In this document: positions 34,802-46,705 of the stretch, in pieces
How positions within the stretch are numbered: position 1 is the stretch's first letter
How the letters are laid out: every line of letters starts with the position of its first letter
Origin: Ceratotherium simum simum
Lineage: Eukaryota > Chordata > Mammalia > Perissodactyla > Rhinocerotidae
Direction: 5' to 3'
Assembly (NCBI RefSeq): GCF_000283155.1
Contig: NW_004454156.1
Span: 35,948,150-36,012,149, forward strand
Length of the DNA: 64,000 nt
Translations under genes and position numbers: made by a program
The notes under the pieces: model-generated
What the model saw: only the letters and a program-made list of their open reading frames with translations
Database searches by the model: none
What the model was told of the DNA's origin: nothing

Positions 34802-35106
34802 TTTTTTTTTTGTGAGGAAGATAGCCCTGAGCTAACATCCATGCTAATCCTCCTCTTTTTGCTGAGGAAGACCGGCTCTGAGCTAACATCTGTTGCCAAT
34901 CCTCCTTTTGTTTTTTTGTTTTTTTTTTTCCCCAAAGCCCCCGTAGATAGTTGTATGTCATAGTTGCCCATCCTTCTAGTTGCTGTATGTGGGACGCGGC
35001 CTCAGCATAGCCAGAGAAGCCGTGCGTCGGTTCGCGCCTGGGAACCGAACCCAGGCCGCCAGTAGCGGAGCGCACACACTTAACCGCTAAGCCACTGGGC
35101 TGGCCC
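34802..35106 (-). repeat. ERE SINE, two-module hybrid type
   Basis: It is flanked by ATTATCCCTTTTT at about 34789-34801 and 35107-35119. It has two tail modules followed by a full ERE unit. Confidence 0.93.
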
Positions 35107-35119
35107 TATTATCCCTTTT

Positions 35120-36530
35120 TAAAGGTCTACATCACATGTCAAACTCAGGACGCAAAGAATCATTGTCCCATAGCTTGGTACAGTGCTCCTATTTGTTGAG
35201 AGCCCATTGACTAGAACAGCTCTGCCTCTGCTTAATGAAAGCTCTTTTCTGAGAGGCAGCAGTGTCTTCTATCCTAAACTAAGTGTTCTTCAAGAACTGC
35301 CTTAGCTCAGAAAAATGTGGTATAGGATTAAGGGTCAGTTGTGAAAATTGTAGTTAGCTTAGGTCAACAATCATCAATGTACTGTTTCCAGTGGAATATT
35401 TCTGATTGCCACTGACTTCTGTGCACAATGTGGCCAAACTTTTTGGCATTTTTTAGCTCTACAACCACTCAACTTTTCTAGAAGGCGCTCACTCTCTTCA
35501 TGGTGATATTGCAAAAGGACCCCAGAAACTGGGTCTGAGGGGCTATTAACCTAGCTCCTTAATTTGAAAATGGTAAAGGGAAAAAAAGAAACATCGAACT
35601 TGCCTTTCCGATAGGAACTGTTTTTTATGGTAACCAAATGGCCCAAGATGATGAGGAAAATATCTCCATTTTACCAAGGAATATTTACCAGTAATGTAGT
35701 AGGATTGATAGAATTAACAAATCAACATTCTGTAACATCTTTAACTCAGGCAACAAATAGCAAGGGTGTTAAAAGCATTAGGTGTGTAGGTGATGGGAAA
35801 CTGTTCATAGAGAGCCAAAGTGATTCCATACGGATTACTTCCTAGCTGCGAGAAGAGAAATGTAAGTCTCCCATCATGGGATCAGAAAGTCATCACCTTC
35901 ATCCAGTGGTTATCTTAACATTACTAATGGAAGGTCAGCCAGATGTTCCATGTTTCCTGAGGTATACGGAGATAAACAACATTACCTGTGACGTATAGCC
36001 AAACTTGACTCCATCAAACTTTAATTTCCAGTTGATAGGAAATACAGAAAACAGGAGAACAAACTAATCAACACCATAAAGAAGTATGCAGAAAAATCCA
36101 AAAGAAAGCACAGCCCATAGCACATCTGGCCTGATCTATTTAATAAGTCAGTGTTAACAAGAGAGAGAAACTGTTGCTGGTTTAGAAGAGAAAACTATTA
36201 TAATGCAATGTGTGGATTGATTAAACCAGAGGTATAGGATGTTTTAGAGATGACTGAGGAAATCTGAATATGGATTGGTATTAGAAAAGATAAAATTTTA
36301 TTTATATGGAAAGGTAGGAATCATTAAATAAAAAATCTAGGTTATAAAATAACATGCACAGTATAGTCTGAGTTTTGGTATAAAAAATACAGAAATATAT
36401 ATATGCAAATTGTTTGTCTAAACTGAAACACTTAGGAGAATAAAGAGGGGCACTATTGATGCTTATGCCAGGACAACAGGTATAAACTGGGTCTTCCAGG
36501 CAAGCCAGGAGAAATGAGTATCCTACAAGC
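35120..36530. other. Intergenic, unassigned
   Basis: I see no supportable gene. The stretch near 36050-36130 has an A-rich L1-like composition, but I cannot assign it. Confidence 0.4.
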
Positions 36531-36715
36531 AGCTGTACTCAAACTGCAGTGTGCAGCAGCATTGCCTGGGAGTGGGTGGGTGGGGCATGTAAAATGAGGA
36601 TTCCTAGGCCCCATCCTCAGAGATTCTGACCCAGGAGGTCTGAAATGGGCCCAAGAATTAGCCTTTTTGTAAGTGCCCAGGTGATTCTGGTGCTGGGACT
36701 GCTGAGGAAATGGAG
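36531..36715. repeat. MER5A (hAT-Charlie) element
   Basis: It shows the MER5A pattern: 'actcaaactgcagtgtgcagcagcattgcctggg'-like start, 'cctaggccccatcctcagag', 'attctgacccaggaggtctg' and 'cccaggtgattctggtgct'. Confidence 0.8.
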
Positions 36716-36859
36716 CTTGGCCCAGAACCGTTTCTGTTGGCATCACCACTAAGCAGGGATTGGCTAATCTTTGAGGATTTGTTTAAATTTGCTTTTTTGT
36801 TTTCTTCTTGAGTGAACCTCTCAGAAACCCATCTTTTGCCCATTAAAGGAGACAGGAAA

Positions 36860-37065
36860 GCACAATGGTTAAATGAATGGCCTCTGCACTCTGATAGCAC
36901 TATTTGAGTACCAGCTTTAGTACTTATTAGCTGTATGACACTGGGTATGTGTCTTAACATCTCTGTTTTCTTGTAGATAAAATAGGAATATTGATAGAGT
37001 TGTTATGAGGATTAAATGAGATAATACATTTAAAGCACATAATAAGTATCAATAAACAGTAGTTA
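36860..37065 (+). repeat. MIR
   Basis: A sense MIR: 'caatggttaaatgaatggcc', TACTTATTAGCTGTATGACA and GAGGATTAAATGAGATAATA. Confidence 0.85.
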
Positions 37066-38535
37066 TGACTTAGTATGGTTACTATTACCATTACTAAAAA
37101 GGCAGTGAATGCTCTGTGCTAGCCCTGGAAGTGTTATTTGTGTCATCTGATAGGGTGTCTCCTGGAGAGCAAAATGAACACCTTGTCCCTGACCCTTATG
37201 GATGATTCATAAATTGGTGAACAGCTTTTCACTGCACATCTGTTCTCTGACAGCCCCTTCGAAGTCTGTGGTATAGTTGCCTGAGTCTTTGGGCATGGGA
37301 GCCCTACGCAGCACACCTGCTTCAATATTGTGCTCTGAAATCTCCAGGTCTGATTACTATGGAATGAAAAGGGCAGGGACTTTTTGTTCTGAGGACACGG
37401 ACTAGAGGGAGATTCTCCAGTCTTTTAAACTCATCCTTTCAAGGTATATTTTATTTCTTATCCAGAGTAAGTCTAAGAAGATTTTCTTGGCAACGTAAGT
37501 ATTGCTGCCCAATAAGGGAAGGTGATTTCCTTTTTAAGATTCCTGCTGTTTTCTTAGTAGGTGGAAACTTCTGTGTTCTGCAGAGGCTGTGTGCCGTTAT
37601 TGTCCTTCCTGGGTTCATTCTTTCCATTCTGAGACTGGAAACAAAACATCCATAGGAAACAATTAGTATTTCTATCCCTATTTGTACTCATTTGGGAAAG
37701 TGGGGGGTGGCTTGGTTTTTTTTTTTTTTCTCTTTGTCTTTTGTACTTTCCTTCTGTAACATTCTCACCTATGTTTTTTGAAAAGTCAAGATGCATCCTT
37801 TGACACATGGCCTGGTAAAATATTTGAAATAGGGACTGTCCTGAAAACTCAGGGGCTTCTGTTACTGTGTGTACTACCTCCTGCCGGAGGGGTCTGAGCC
37901 ACTCTGTCCAAATACATGTGAGGGATTAGAAAGGATGCCCCAGGTATGTCCTACTTTACTCCATGCAAGGTGCAGGGGCAATTTTATCCTGAAGCTAAAG
38001 GAAGTTATGCTTCAATATCCCACACTTGCTAGAACCTGGCCTTTTCTAAGGCACTGTGAGGGAACCTAGTGCATGTGTTCATATGTTTTTGTATAAATAG
38101 CAAAAATAAGATATTTCTGTATTGTTTCCCATTAAAGATGATCTCAAAAACTTTATAAGGTTTAGGCCCTACAAATCTGGATCACTCCTGACAATCCTCT
38201 CTGGCTACAACTGGTGGATTTCACCTTTAAGTAACCAGATGGTAAGCAGCCTCAACTCCAGGCCAGGGCACACTGGAAAGCCAAGGATATTGCGGGAATG
38301 CAAGGACAAAGGAGCATTTGCCACCCCATTAGCCGCTGGATGCAGAGAAAACAGCAAGCTGGAGCAAGACCAGACCTCCTGCGGAAAAACAAGTTACAGA
38401 CTCGGGGGCTGGCAGAAAGAGTTCCTTCTTCAGAGGGGTAAGTAGCAAGTGGCATGAATCAGTTACCTGTTTCAAAGTCTTTGAGAGAAATTAATGACCT
38501 ACTTTTAAATTCTCCTCAAATAAAAATACCATTGC
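37066..38535. other. Intergenic, unassigned
   Basis: Several overlapping short ORFs, none coding-like. No recognised repeat. Confidence 0.4.
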
Positions 38536-38779
38536 TGGGGCCGGCCCGGTGGCACAAGCGGTTAAGTGTGCGCGCTCCGCTGTGGTGGCCCGGGTTGGAG
38601 GTTCGCAGGCCTGGATCCCGGGCGTGCACCGAGACGCACCGCTTGGCAAGCCATGCTATGGCGGCATCCCATATAAAGTGGAGGAAGATGGGCATGGATG
38701 TTAGCCCAGGGCCAGTCTTCCTCAGCAAAAAAGAGGAGGATTGACAGATATTAGCTAAGGGCTGATCTTCTTCACACAC
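38536..38779 (+). repeat. ERE SINE, long-tail type, sense
   Basis: The target duplication AAAAATACCATTGC lies at 38522-38535 and 38780-38793. The head is GGGGCCGGCCC and the tail modules are present. Confidence 0.95.
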
Positions 38780-38839
38780 AAAAATACCATTGCCTACGTG
38801 CTGTACCCCAAGCACCCTCAAGCCCAGGAGGGGCTGCGT

Positions 38840-38990
38840 CCTGCAGTGGAGAGAGCTCTGGAGTGGTCCTGGCCCCAGCCCCTTGGCCAAGTAACCATGT
38901 GCCTTTGGCTAAATTATTAATCCCTTCAAGCTTCACTTTGTTCATCTTTAAAATGAGCGTGTTGGATTAGGCAGCCTTGCTCTGAAACTT
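38840..38990 (+). repeat. MIR fragment
   Basis: Eroded MIR core: 'gccaagtaaccatgtgcctttgg', 'cttcactttgttcatctttaaaatgagc'. Confidence 0.6.
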
Positions 38991-39409
38991 GAATAATTTT
39001 ATAATACGGAGGTAGAATTTAAATGATTTCTCTAGTGATATAGGGGTATTTCCATGGGAAAATATGATGCACGTGTTGAGAGGGAGATTGACATATGGAG
39101 AAAAATTGGACCATATGGGGTTAGGAAATTAAGAATTATCTCCCCTTGGCTCAGTAAATGTGCCAAATATGAGCCTCTCATTCTAAGAACTGCCTTCCTT
39201 TTAGCAAATGAGAAGAAGACATGAGCATTTCCAAAATTAAAAGAATATTCATGTCATGTCAAATGTGTGACGTGTGTAGGTAGTGATGTGTGTTAGGTTC
39301 TAGGAAGGAAATTTGTATTTAAGACATGTTCTCTGTTATAGGAGACTACAGCTAAAACAAGACTAGCCCAGATAAAACAATTAGCAAACAAAGCTGATAA
39401 GATATAACC

Positions 39410-39820
39410 ATAACCCATAATTAATGATGGACTGATTTAGTAAATAATGGTGCATCCATTCTATGGCATACTATGCAATTATCAAATAGAATGAGCCACA
39501 TTAATATGTATTGAGTTGGAAAAGTGTAGAAGATATACTGTTAAGTGAAAATAAACAAGTGGTAGAATAATATGAAGAACATGATCATGTTTTTGTAGAA
39601 TGCAAAAACAAGACTCTAAATAGGTAATTCTATGTTTGTATAAGCATAGGAAAAGTATGGAATGATACACACCAACATGCTAATACCAGTTACTTTAAGA
39701 GGCTGGGATTGGACAGAGAAGGAAGAGAGAATTTTTTTTTATCTTTCTGTAATTCAGTTTGTTTAAATTGTTACAACGAGTGTGTATTATAATTTTTTAA
39801 AGTGCTTTTGTAGAACACAA
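39410..39820 (+). mobile_element. Old L1 3' region, sense
   Basis: 'aataatggtgcatccattct', 'tggcatactatgcaattatc' and 'ttaagaggctgggattggac' are typical of the sense L1 3' UTR of old subfamilies. Confidence 0.7.
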
Positions 39821-40489
39821 AAAAAACATAACCTATGTTTCCTCAGGCTTCACCAGTCTGCGGATGTATGTTGTGGATCATATAATGGTTATATCTTTCA
39901 CTCTGCAGTACCCCTAGCCCCCCACTAAAATTCACCCTGTGATTTTGAAGCCAGCCCTCTCCTGTTTTGGGAGGGGCCTTAGCACAACACAGAAGCCGAT
40001 GCCCTTCCTGAGGGGGCATTATCTGTGCTCAGGACTCTGTCAGAGCTACAAGATGGCACCATATTCCCTCAGATTCCCAAAGTCCCAGCAGCACCTTTGT
40101 TCTTCAGGAACGGGAATGCTTTTCCTCCCCCTCCCCCATCACACTTTGCTGGATGGTCACCAAAGTGGGCCTGCTTGGGCTCTTTGTGCACATCAACTCT
40201 TCTAGGCTGGTCCTATCCTTCTCCAGAATTGCCTGGGCCCCTCTACATGGGTTCAGCCTCCATGGGCATGTCCACACACAGTGAATGCTACATTGTATGT
40301 TGGAGGCAGAAATTCAGTGAAGGGAAAGACCTAGGGTCCAAACAGAGCTGTGGGGAAGGGTGAAGATAGGGGACATCAAATGTGTGAACCCTAACGCCAG
40401 CAATATTAAGAAAGTGGAATGAGAGTGAGAAAGAGAAAAGCAGCTGGCTTAGCACTACTGGCTAGTCTGTGGTACACTCTTGTTAGATA

Positions 40490-40950
40490 TGAACGGTCTC
40501 ACGGAACATCCACTTCAGACAAGGCCATTGTGTGACTGTGATGGCTCAAAACAAAAACGAGACCAGTCTGTAATTATGTCTGACCATAATCAAAAACAAG
40601 AAATTGACTAGACCGCAAAATTGACCACCAAACATTCCCCTATCCTGCGTAGTAAGAGTAATAACTGCTGCTTCTTTACCAATTACAGCTGTAGGCTTGC
40701 TTCATTCCTCCCGCCTTATAGATGAGAATTAAGGTACCAATCATAGAATCATCCCTGCTTCCCGACAACATCCAATCCAGAGCAGAGCCCCACTTCCTTG
40801 AACCCTCCCCAGGATCACTGAACACAAGCTCAAATCCTATCATAAACCCTTTTTTACACCCTCTTACTGAGAGTGTGCAGTCTCCTCATTGCAACAAGTC
40901 AACGAACCCACAGCTGACTATAGGTGTGTTCTCGGGGGTTTTTGGCAGGA
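40490..40950 (+). repeat. Possible solo LTR (endogenous retrovirus)
   Basis: The composition and motifs (C-rich 'cctcccgccttatagatgag', 'tactgagagtgtgcagtctc', then 'gttctcgggggtttttggca') resemble an LTR with an R/U5-like end. No internal retroviral coding sequence or second LTR is visible, and I cannot define the target duplication or family. Confidence 0.35.
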
Positions 40951-41279
40951 GGGCACTGACAAGGGGCAGGCTCTGAGGTGGACCAGTGTAGTGGCATTGA
41001 AGGCAGAGGCCTAGGAGTTTTCACCCCGCCATTTACTTTCCCAGTTGTTGTGAGAAAGTCATTTACATATTTGCATCAGTTCTTGATGGTAGTATTAATT
41101 CATTGCCTGAATGAACAAGGTGTGTGAGGGTCTTTCAGAGAAAGATCTGACTTTGGCAGAGTATTTCTTTGGAAAGTACTGGAGAGTGAGGGCATGTTGG
41201 TGAGGTGGTGACAAATGAGGAAATGTTTGAATTCCAGGATGCCTTACCAATCTGTATTCTACCTGCACAGGCAACTGGT

Positions 41280-41460
41280 GTTGAAGAAAGAATATAGACT
41301 TAAGGATCAGTCCTAGCTCTACTGCTCAAAGGTATATGACTTGGAGCAAGTTTCTTATCCTTTCTGAGCTGCAGAGCCTGCAGCTGAGGAATGAAAAGAA
41401 TATCACTTACCTCACAGGCTTGAACAGAGCGTGTAAATCACCCAGCACTCCCTGGTACGT
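41280..41460 (+). repeat. MIR
   Basis: Sense MIR: 'cctagctctactgctcaaag', 'cttggagcaagtttcttatc' and 'cttacctcacaggcttgaac'. Confidence 0.75.
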
Positions 41461-42628
41461 AGGGTAGTGGGTACTCACCAAATGCGCCGTCTCTTTCCTT
41501 CACAGTAGGCAGCGGACAGCCGCTGTGGGTTCCTGAAAGAGAAGTGGCCCAAGGAGAGTAGGCATTTTAGGAAGTAGACCTGAAGGTGGTGTGCAAGATG
41601 ACCTAAGTGTGGAGGGAGTAGGCAGACCTGGAGATGCTGGGACACTCCAGCTTGTGTGGCACTTGCTGAGCACTGTAGAGATTGCGTCACATTCTCACAA
41701 GCAACGCAATCGTCCTGGCTGGACATGGGCGAAGAATGAATGACGGAGGCATGCACGTAGAGTGTTTTATACAGCAAGCCTTAGTGGGACACGATAGAGG
41801 GAAGAAATGCTAAAGTTAGGGACACTTCTAGAAAGGCAGCCAAACTCTGGGCTGGTTGGAACAGCAAGAGGAACAGATCCCCTCAGAGTGCAGCAGTCAG
41901 CAACGGGATGCCCGTTTCTAACAAATAAGTCCTTGGGCCATAACATCTTCCACTTGTGGTTGTTGCCAGGGCTTTACAGTCACACAGAGAAGGTCTGCTT
42001 CAAATAGGAAGGGGAATGCTGATCTCTGAAAGTCGGTTTGGGCTTTCTTCCACATATTACTTTTTGCGTGACCAAGGCAGGCCATTCCACTTTAGCCTGA
42101 GGGCAAATGACTCCAACGAGGAGAAAATGGATGACGGATGTCAAGGGCTATATTTTGCAACCACTCTTTCCTCACCAGCTCCACCTGTGGTAGTTCCTAA
42201 ATTTTATAGTTAATAATACCCCAGTGAACCCTCAAGTTAGCACATCCTTCACTTAGCAGAGAATCTTTAGATCTAGGGCATTTGTATTAAAAAGCAAACA
42301 AAAAACCAAAACCGCTGGTGATTTGTGAATGACGTAAAAAAAACTCCAACTTGCAAGTTACTTGCAAATGGTGTAAAAGAGAGCAAAGTCAAGGCAATAG
42401 CAAGTTGCCCCAGTGATCTGAATCATCAAATCAATCAACATTATTGGGCACCTACTTTCTATGAGGCTGGGCACAGAGGAACTAAAAGATGAACAGGCTG
42501 ATCTCTGCCTTCATAGAGTTTGTCGTCTAGTGGGGAGGCTGACAAGTATATCAACAAATCTAATGCAAGGGCATAGGAAATGTGCCGAATCATCATGGTA
42601 GTGAGAAGAAGGGGATGACTACATCTTA
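41461..42628. other. Intergenic, unassigned
   Basis: I see no supportable gene or clear repeat. Confidence 0.4.
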
Positions 42629-42647
42629 CTAGAAGGATCAAGATTTT

Positions 42648-42947
42648 TTTTTTCATTGAGGAAGATCAGCCCTGAGCTAACATCCATGCCAATCCTCCTC
42701 TTTTTGCTGAGGAAGACTGGCCCTGAGCTAACATCTATTGCCAATCCTCCTCCTTTTTTCCCCTTTTTCTCCCCAAAGCCCTGGTAGATAGTTGTATGTC
42801 ATAGTTGCACATCCTTCTAGTTGCTGTATGTGGGACGCTGCCTTAGCATGGCCGGACAAGCAGTGCATCAGTGCGTGCCTGGGATCCGAACCCAGGCCGC
42901 CAGTAGTGGAGTGTGCGTACTTAACCGCCAAGCCACGGGGCCGGCTC
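42648..42947 (-). repeat. ERE SINE, two-module hybrid type
   Basis: The 19-bp target duplication CTAGAAGGATCAAGATTTT lies at 42629-42647 and 42948-42966. Two tail modules are followed by a full ERE unit. Confidence 0.95.
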
Positions 42948-43579
42948 CTAGAAGGATCAAGATTTTAAAGTTTGGATTTTAAAAGAAGAAGAGGATCTTG
43001 AGGAGTTCTTGATCTGGACTTCAGATTATCAGCCAATAGACATAGACATAATGGTCACCTCCTTGTCCCTCTCCTGGAAGTGTGTGAATGTCCTGGTCCC
43101 TAAAAGACATATCCTCTCCTGGACCTTCGTGTCTCTGGCTTGCTTGCCTGTAGCCTGATAGAAGGAAGGACTTGGGAGAGAGTCAACTGCTGTTCAGCTC
43201 TATTGATCCCTAAGGAATCTCATCCCCAAGGTGCACAGGCCATAGGAATTGGAGACCTATCATTACAGGACTTTTGGAATTCTAACCCAGACACTGGAGA
43301 ATAATGATCAGAAAAAGGGGGCACAAGTGTCAAAAGTGTAATTGTGCTAGATAATGCATTCAGCTTGCTAAAAGAGAATGGAAGAAATTGGGAATAATGT
43401 ACGTAGGCCTAGATAGTCTCTCTGCTTGATTTAACATGGTCACATTTTTCCTGTTTTGAGAATGAGAGGACGACAGATGCCCACTTTATAAATATAATAA
43501 GACAACAGCACTAAGATCTGTATACTACTGTTGATTCAGTGAGAGAATCCACTCAGCCTATTTAAACTACAACTGAGAG

Positions 43580-43765
43580 TAAAGTGTGTGTGTGTGTGTG
43601 TGTGTGTACACCTGGACTCCCTCGCATTTTAGTTTTAGTGTCTTCCTTTGCAAAATGGGTATGCGTGTGTGTGTGTATTTAATATATGTACTTATGAAAG
43701 TATATATGTATATCTATACATAATATAATTATATATACATAATATATATAATATTATACACTATG
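43580..43765. repeat. TG and AT microsatellite cluster
   Basis: A (TG)n run at about 43585-43608, a second at about 43661-43677, then an AT-rich imperfect repeat of TATA/ATAT units to about 43760. Confidence 0.9.
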
Positions 43766-43839
43766 CCTAGCACGTAGTGAGCACCAATAAAGTTAGTTGT
43801 ATTTTATTATTTTATTTTATTTTTCTATGAATTATTAAT

Positions 43840-44260
43840 TTTTGAAAACATCTTTCATTCAAACAAGAGAAAGTTGCACCTTTGGGATTTTTTGTAAACT
43901 TTTTATATGGAAATTTTCAAATGTTTACAATAGTAGAGAAAATAGTATAATGAACCCCCATGAACCCATCACCTAGTTTCGATAATTATCAACACATGGC
44001 CAGTTCTGTTTCATCTATACTCTATGTCCCCTCCCCCAGCCAGCTGCAAATCCAAGATCTCATATCATTTCATTTGTAAGTACTTGACTATTATAGAGTA
44101 TTTTTTAAAGCTCAACATTTATTTCATATTGCCTCCATGCACAATCTGTTGTATTCATCAGTCCATAGGTTTCCGACGACACAAGAACATTTTCCACACC
44201 AGTGTTTGACACAAAAATTGAAACTGAATATTAAATCAGTAACGAAACCTTTGGAGCAGC
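43840..44260 (-). mobile_element. Old L1-like fragment
   Basis: 'gaacccatcacctagtttcg', 'aattatcaacacatggccag' and 'tttatatggaaattttcaaa' resemble a common dispersed L1-associated sequence. Confidence 0.5.
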
Positions 44261-44627
44261 AGTTTCTTTCCTGGAAAAGAATTTCCACTTCTCAAGAGAT
44301 GTGTTCTCTCTAATGAAGGAACATTGCGTTCAGCCACTGGCTCCCTCCCAGTGAGATTCCAGAGGGTGCTCTTTTATCCCCGGTGACCCATCCCAGGCTG
44401 AATTATCACAGTCAGGGAAGGAGATTTCTCCTGATTAGTCAGATTACTGCACTCAGCAGGATATGATCCATTTTAAGAAAGAAACAACTTCTCCAGACAC
44501 TTGAAGGTTTTAGGATATACACTCAAAACTTCCAGGGGTGGGAAGGAACCATTGTCTCCCTGGAGTACTCCTTACAGCGCCAATGTCACTTTCACACTGA
44601 AATTTTAACCAAATTTTTTCCTCAAGG

Positions 44628-44631
<4 letters not shown>

Positions 44632-44668
<37 letters not shown>
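44632..44668 (+). repeat. (CA)n microsatellite
   Basis: A GCGCGC lead-in is followed by about 16 CA units. Confidence 0.95.
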
Positions 44669-44670
<2 letters not shown>

Positions 44671-44909
44671 CTGCCTAATATTCCTTACATTAAGAGCTCT
44701 TTGAGACAGAAGACAGAAACCAGATCCGTAATCAGGTCCTCATTCAACTGTTTTTGAAATTCAGCATTATGGCTGTGTCACTACATACCAGTCTGATTGA
44801 CAAACAATGCTAATACGATGGGAGGCCGGATCAGGCTGTACTTTGGGATATTTTTGAGCTTCTTTGGAGAAGATTATCTTATTTTCTGGTATTATAATAA
44901 TAACAGTAG

Positions 44910-45230
44910 CCAGCATCTAGGCGTCTCAGACCTTGTAAGTAATAATTATATTACTGTAATAAGGCAATTTTACACAAAAGACTGTAATTAATCCTCACAG
45001 CCCTGTGAAGTTGGTATTACATTACATATGTCGTATATCAATTCATTTAATTCCTGTCAACAACCCCATGAAGTAAGTTCTATGTAAATTATCTGTATTT
45101 GCGGATGGGCAGTGAGGTGATACGAAGGTTAAACAACGCGCACGAGGCCATTAAGCAGGATTTGAAAGCAGTCATTTAGACCCCAGAACCCACACTCCTT
45201 CTTAAACAGCACCCTCTGTTGCTGCCTGTA
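44910..45230 (-). repeat. MIR
   Basis: Reverse MIR: 'taatcctcacagccctgtga', 'caaccccatgaagtaagttc', 'gatttgaaagcagtcattta'. Confidence 0.75.
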
Positions 45231-45369
45231 CCCATGCTGTTATGTACTGTTACATGGTCGCTAACAATTTCCCTCATCACAGTTTATTTTTTATTTTTAA
45301 ATTGATTTGGGATTGGTGGGTGGGGTGGAAAATTTTTTTTTCAAGATTGTTCATCAGTTCTGCTGAAGC

Positions 45370-45860
45370 TGCCTGTCCCCCTCGGCCCCGGGCACGGGGC
45401 TGGTGTGATCGAGCCCAGGCAGGGAGGTGGGGCGGGTTGGTTCAGAAGGCCAGTTATCCCGGGTCCTCCGTCTCCTGACCGCCCTGGAGCGGCGCGCTGG
45501 CAGCCGCGTGCGCCACCTGGTGGCCAGAATCCCGCAGCGGGCGCCTCCACGGCGCGCGAGGGCCCCTGGGCGGCACGCGCGGCCCTCGGCAGTCGGACGG
45601 GAGCTCTTGCCCGCCCGCGCCGCCCGCAGGCTGCCGTCCCGCGGGGACGAAGCAGAGGGCTGTCGGAGTCCTCGCAGTTACAGGCCCGGGGCAGATGGGC
45701 CTTTCCCCTTTGTCTGGAGCGTCCTGTCCCGCGAAGCCGGCCTCAGGAGGGCGAGCTGGGGTCCGGGCCAGGGAGACTGAGAGGGCTCCCTCCAGGCCCG
45801 CGTGGGGCCGCCTCCCGCCCGGACAGGGCCCGCTGTCCCAGCCCCAGGCAGGCTCACCTG
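45370..45860. promoter_or_regulatory. Orphan CpG island
   Basis: About 490 bp of very GC-rich sequence with frequent CpG (for example 'gcgcctccacggcgcgcgag') sits in an otherwise AT-rich region, about 27 kb downstream of HNRNPLL. It contains a CTCF-type motif and several GGGCGG/CCGCCC boxes. Long ORFs inside it (such as 45405-45863) are explained by the lack of AT-rich stop codons. I see no exon structure. It may be a promoter of an unannotated RNA or a distal regulatory element. Confidence 0.8.
45510..45523 (-). promoter_or_regulatory. CTCF core motif
   Basis: Read on the - strand, the 14-mer CCACCAGGTGGCGC fits every position of the CTCF core consensus CCDSCAGRKGGCRS. It lies inside the CpG island. 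Confidence 0.65.
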
Positions 45861-46059
45861 TGAGGAAGTGGGAATTGAGTTGAAAAGGGGGTGGTTTTGC
45901 CTAAGGACTCTTAAAATGAGCTCTTTAACATTTACAAGTACTTAACATTCATGTATTTATATATATAGGCATATGTTTATTTCTCTGTATCCTCACTTCT
46001 TTCCAGAAAGGGTATTAAAGCTAGAATTACGTCATACAAGGTTATTTTTTCCTCACTTC

Positions 46060-46705
46060 AGTCATCTTAGGCTTGTGAAGAGCATAGGTGTGATGGCCCC
46101 CCAGAGCCCTCACCTGTGGAGTAACCAGTGCCAACCAGAGCTGTGGAAGGGTATCTGGCCAGTCTTGAGGACCTCCTGCCCAAGGTCTGAGACACCTTGA
46201 TGCTGGCAGACAAGCGCTTCCCCCGGTGCTGGAGGAAGATGGCCCCACTGTAGAGACAGAAGAGTAGTTTCCGGGCCCTGCAGAGGGCATGATGCTCCAG
46301 AAGGTGCGGCCTCCATCACAGCAGGAGTCTAGGTACCAACTCTCCCTCTCCCATAAGACTGCCAAGAAGGTCAGTGAGGCCTGCGTAACTTTCTATCTGC
46401 ACAAGGTGAACCCGCAGGAGTTCATTGGCTACCTGAGCCTGAAGGCAACTCTCTATGGCACATGCTCCCTTTCCTGTGGTCTGCACTGCACATCCTGACG
46501 GAAGCTCTTCACTGGGGCTGCTTCAGCACACAGGCCACGGGCTACGTGCTGCTCAGCACCTCCTGTTACATGCAGCAGGTCCTACATGCCACAGAGGAAG
46601 GGCAGCCCTCCAAGGGCAAGGCCTCATCCCTTATCCAGACCTGCCTGAAGATACAAGTCCATGGAGGCCTTTCTTGGCCAACGACTAGACTGGCCATCTA
46701 GCTTA
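46060..46705 (+). pseudogene. GC-rich coding-like block, unidentified (possible retrocopy)
   Basis: The block is GC-rich like coding DNA, unlike its surroundings. Peptide-like stretches appear in shifting frames: KTAKKVSEACVTFYLHKVNP then QEFIGYLS at 46289-46498, and HWGCFSTQATGYVLLSTSCY in another frame at 46462-46701. The frame change near 46460 suggests a decayed copy. I do not recognise the parent gene and see no poly-A tail or duplication. It may instead be a chance GC-rich stretch. Confidence 0.35.

Noticed and set aside
45405..45863. 152-codon ORF in the CpG island
   Set aside because: Several frames on both strands are open there because GC-rich DNA has few stop codons. The peptide is Arg/Pro/Gly-rich low-complexity text.
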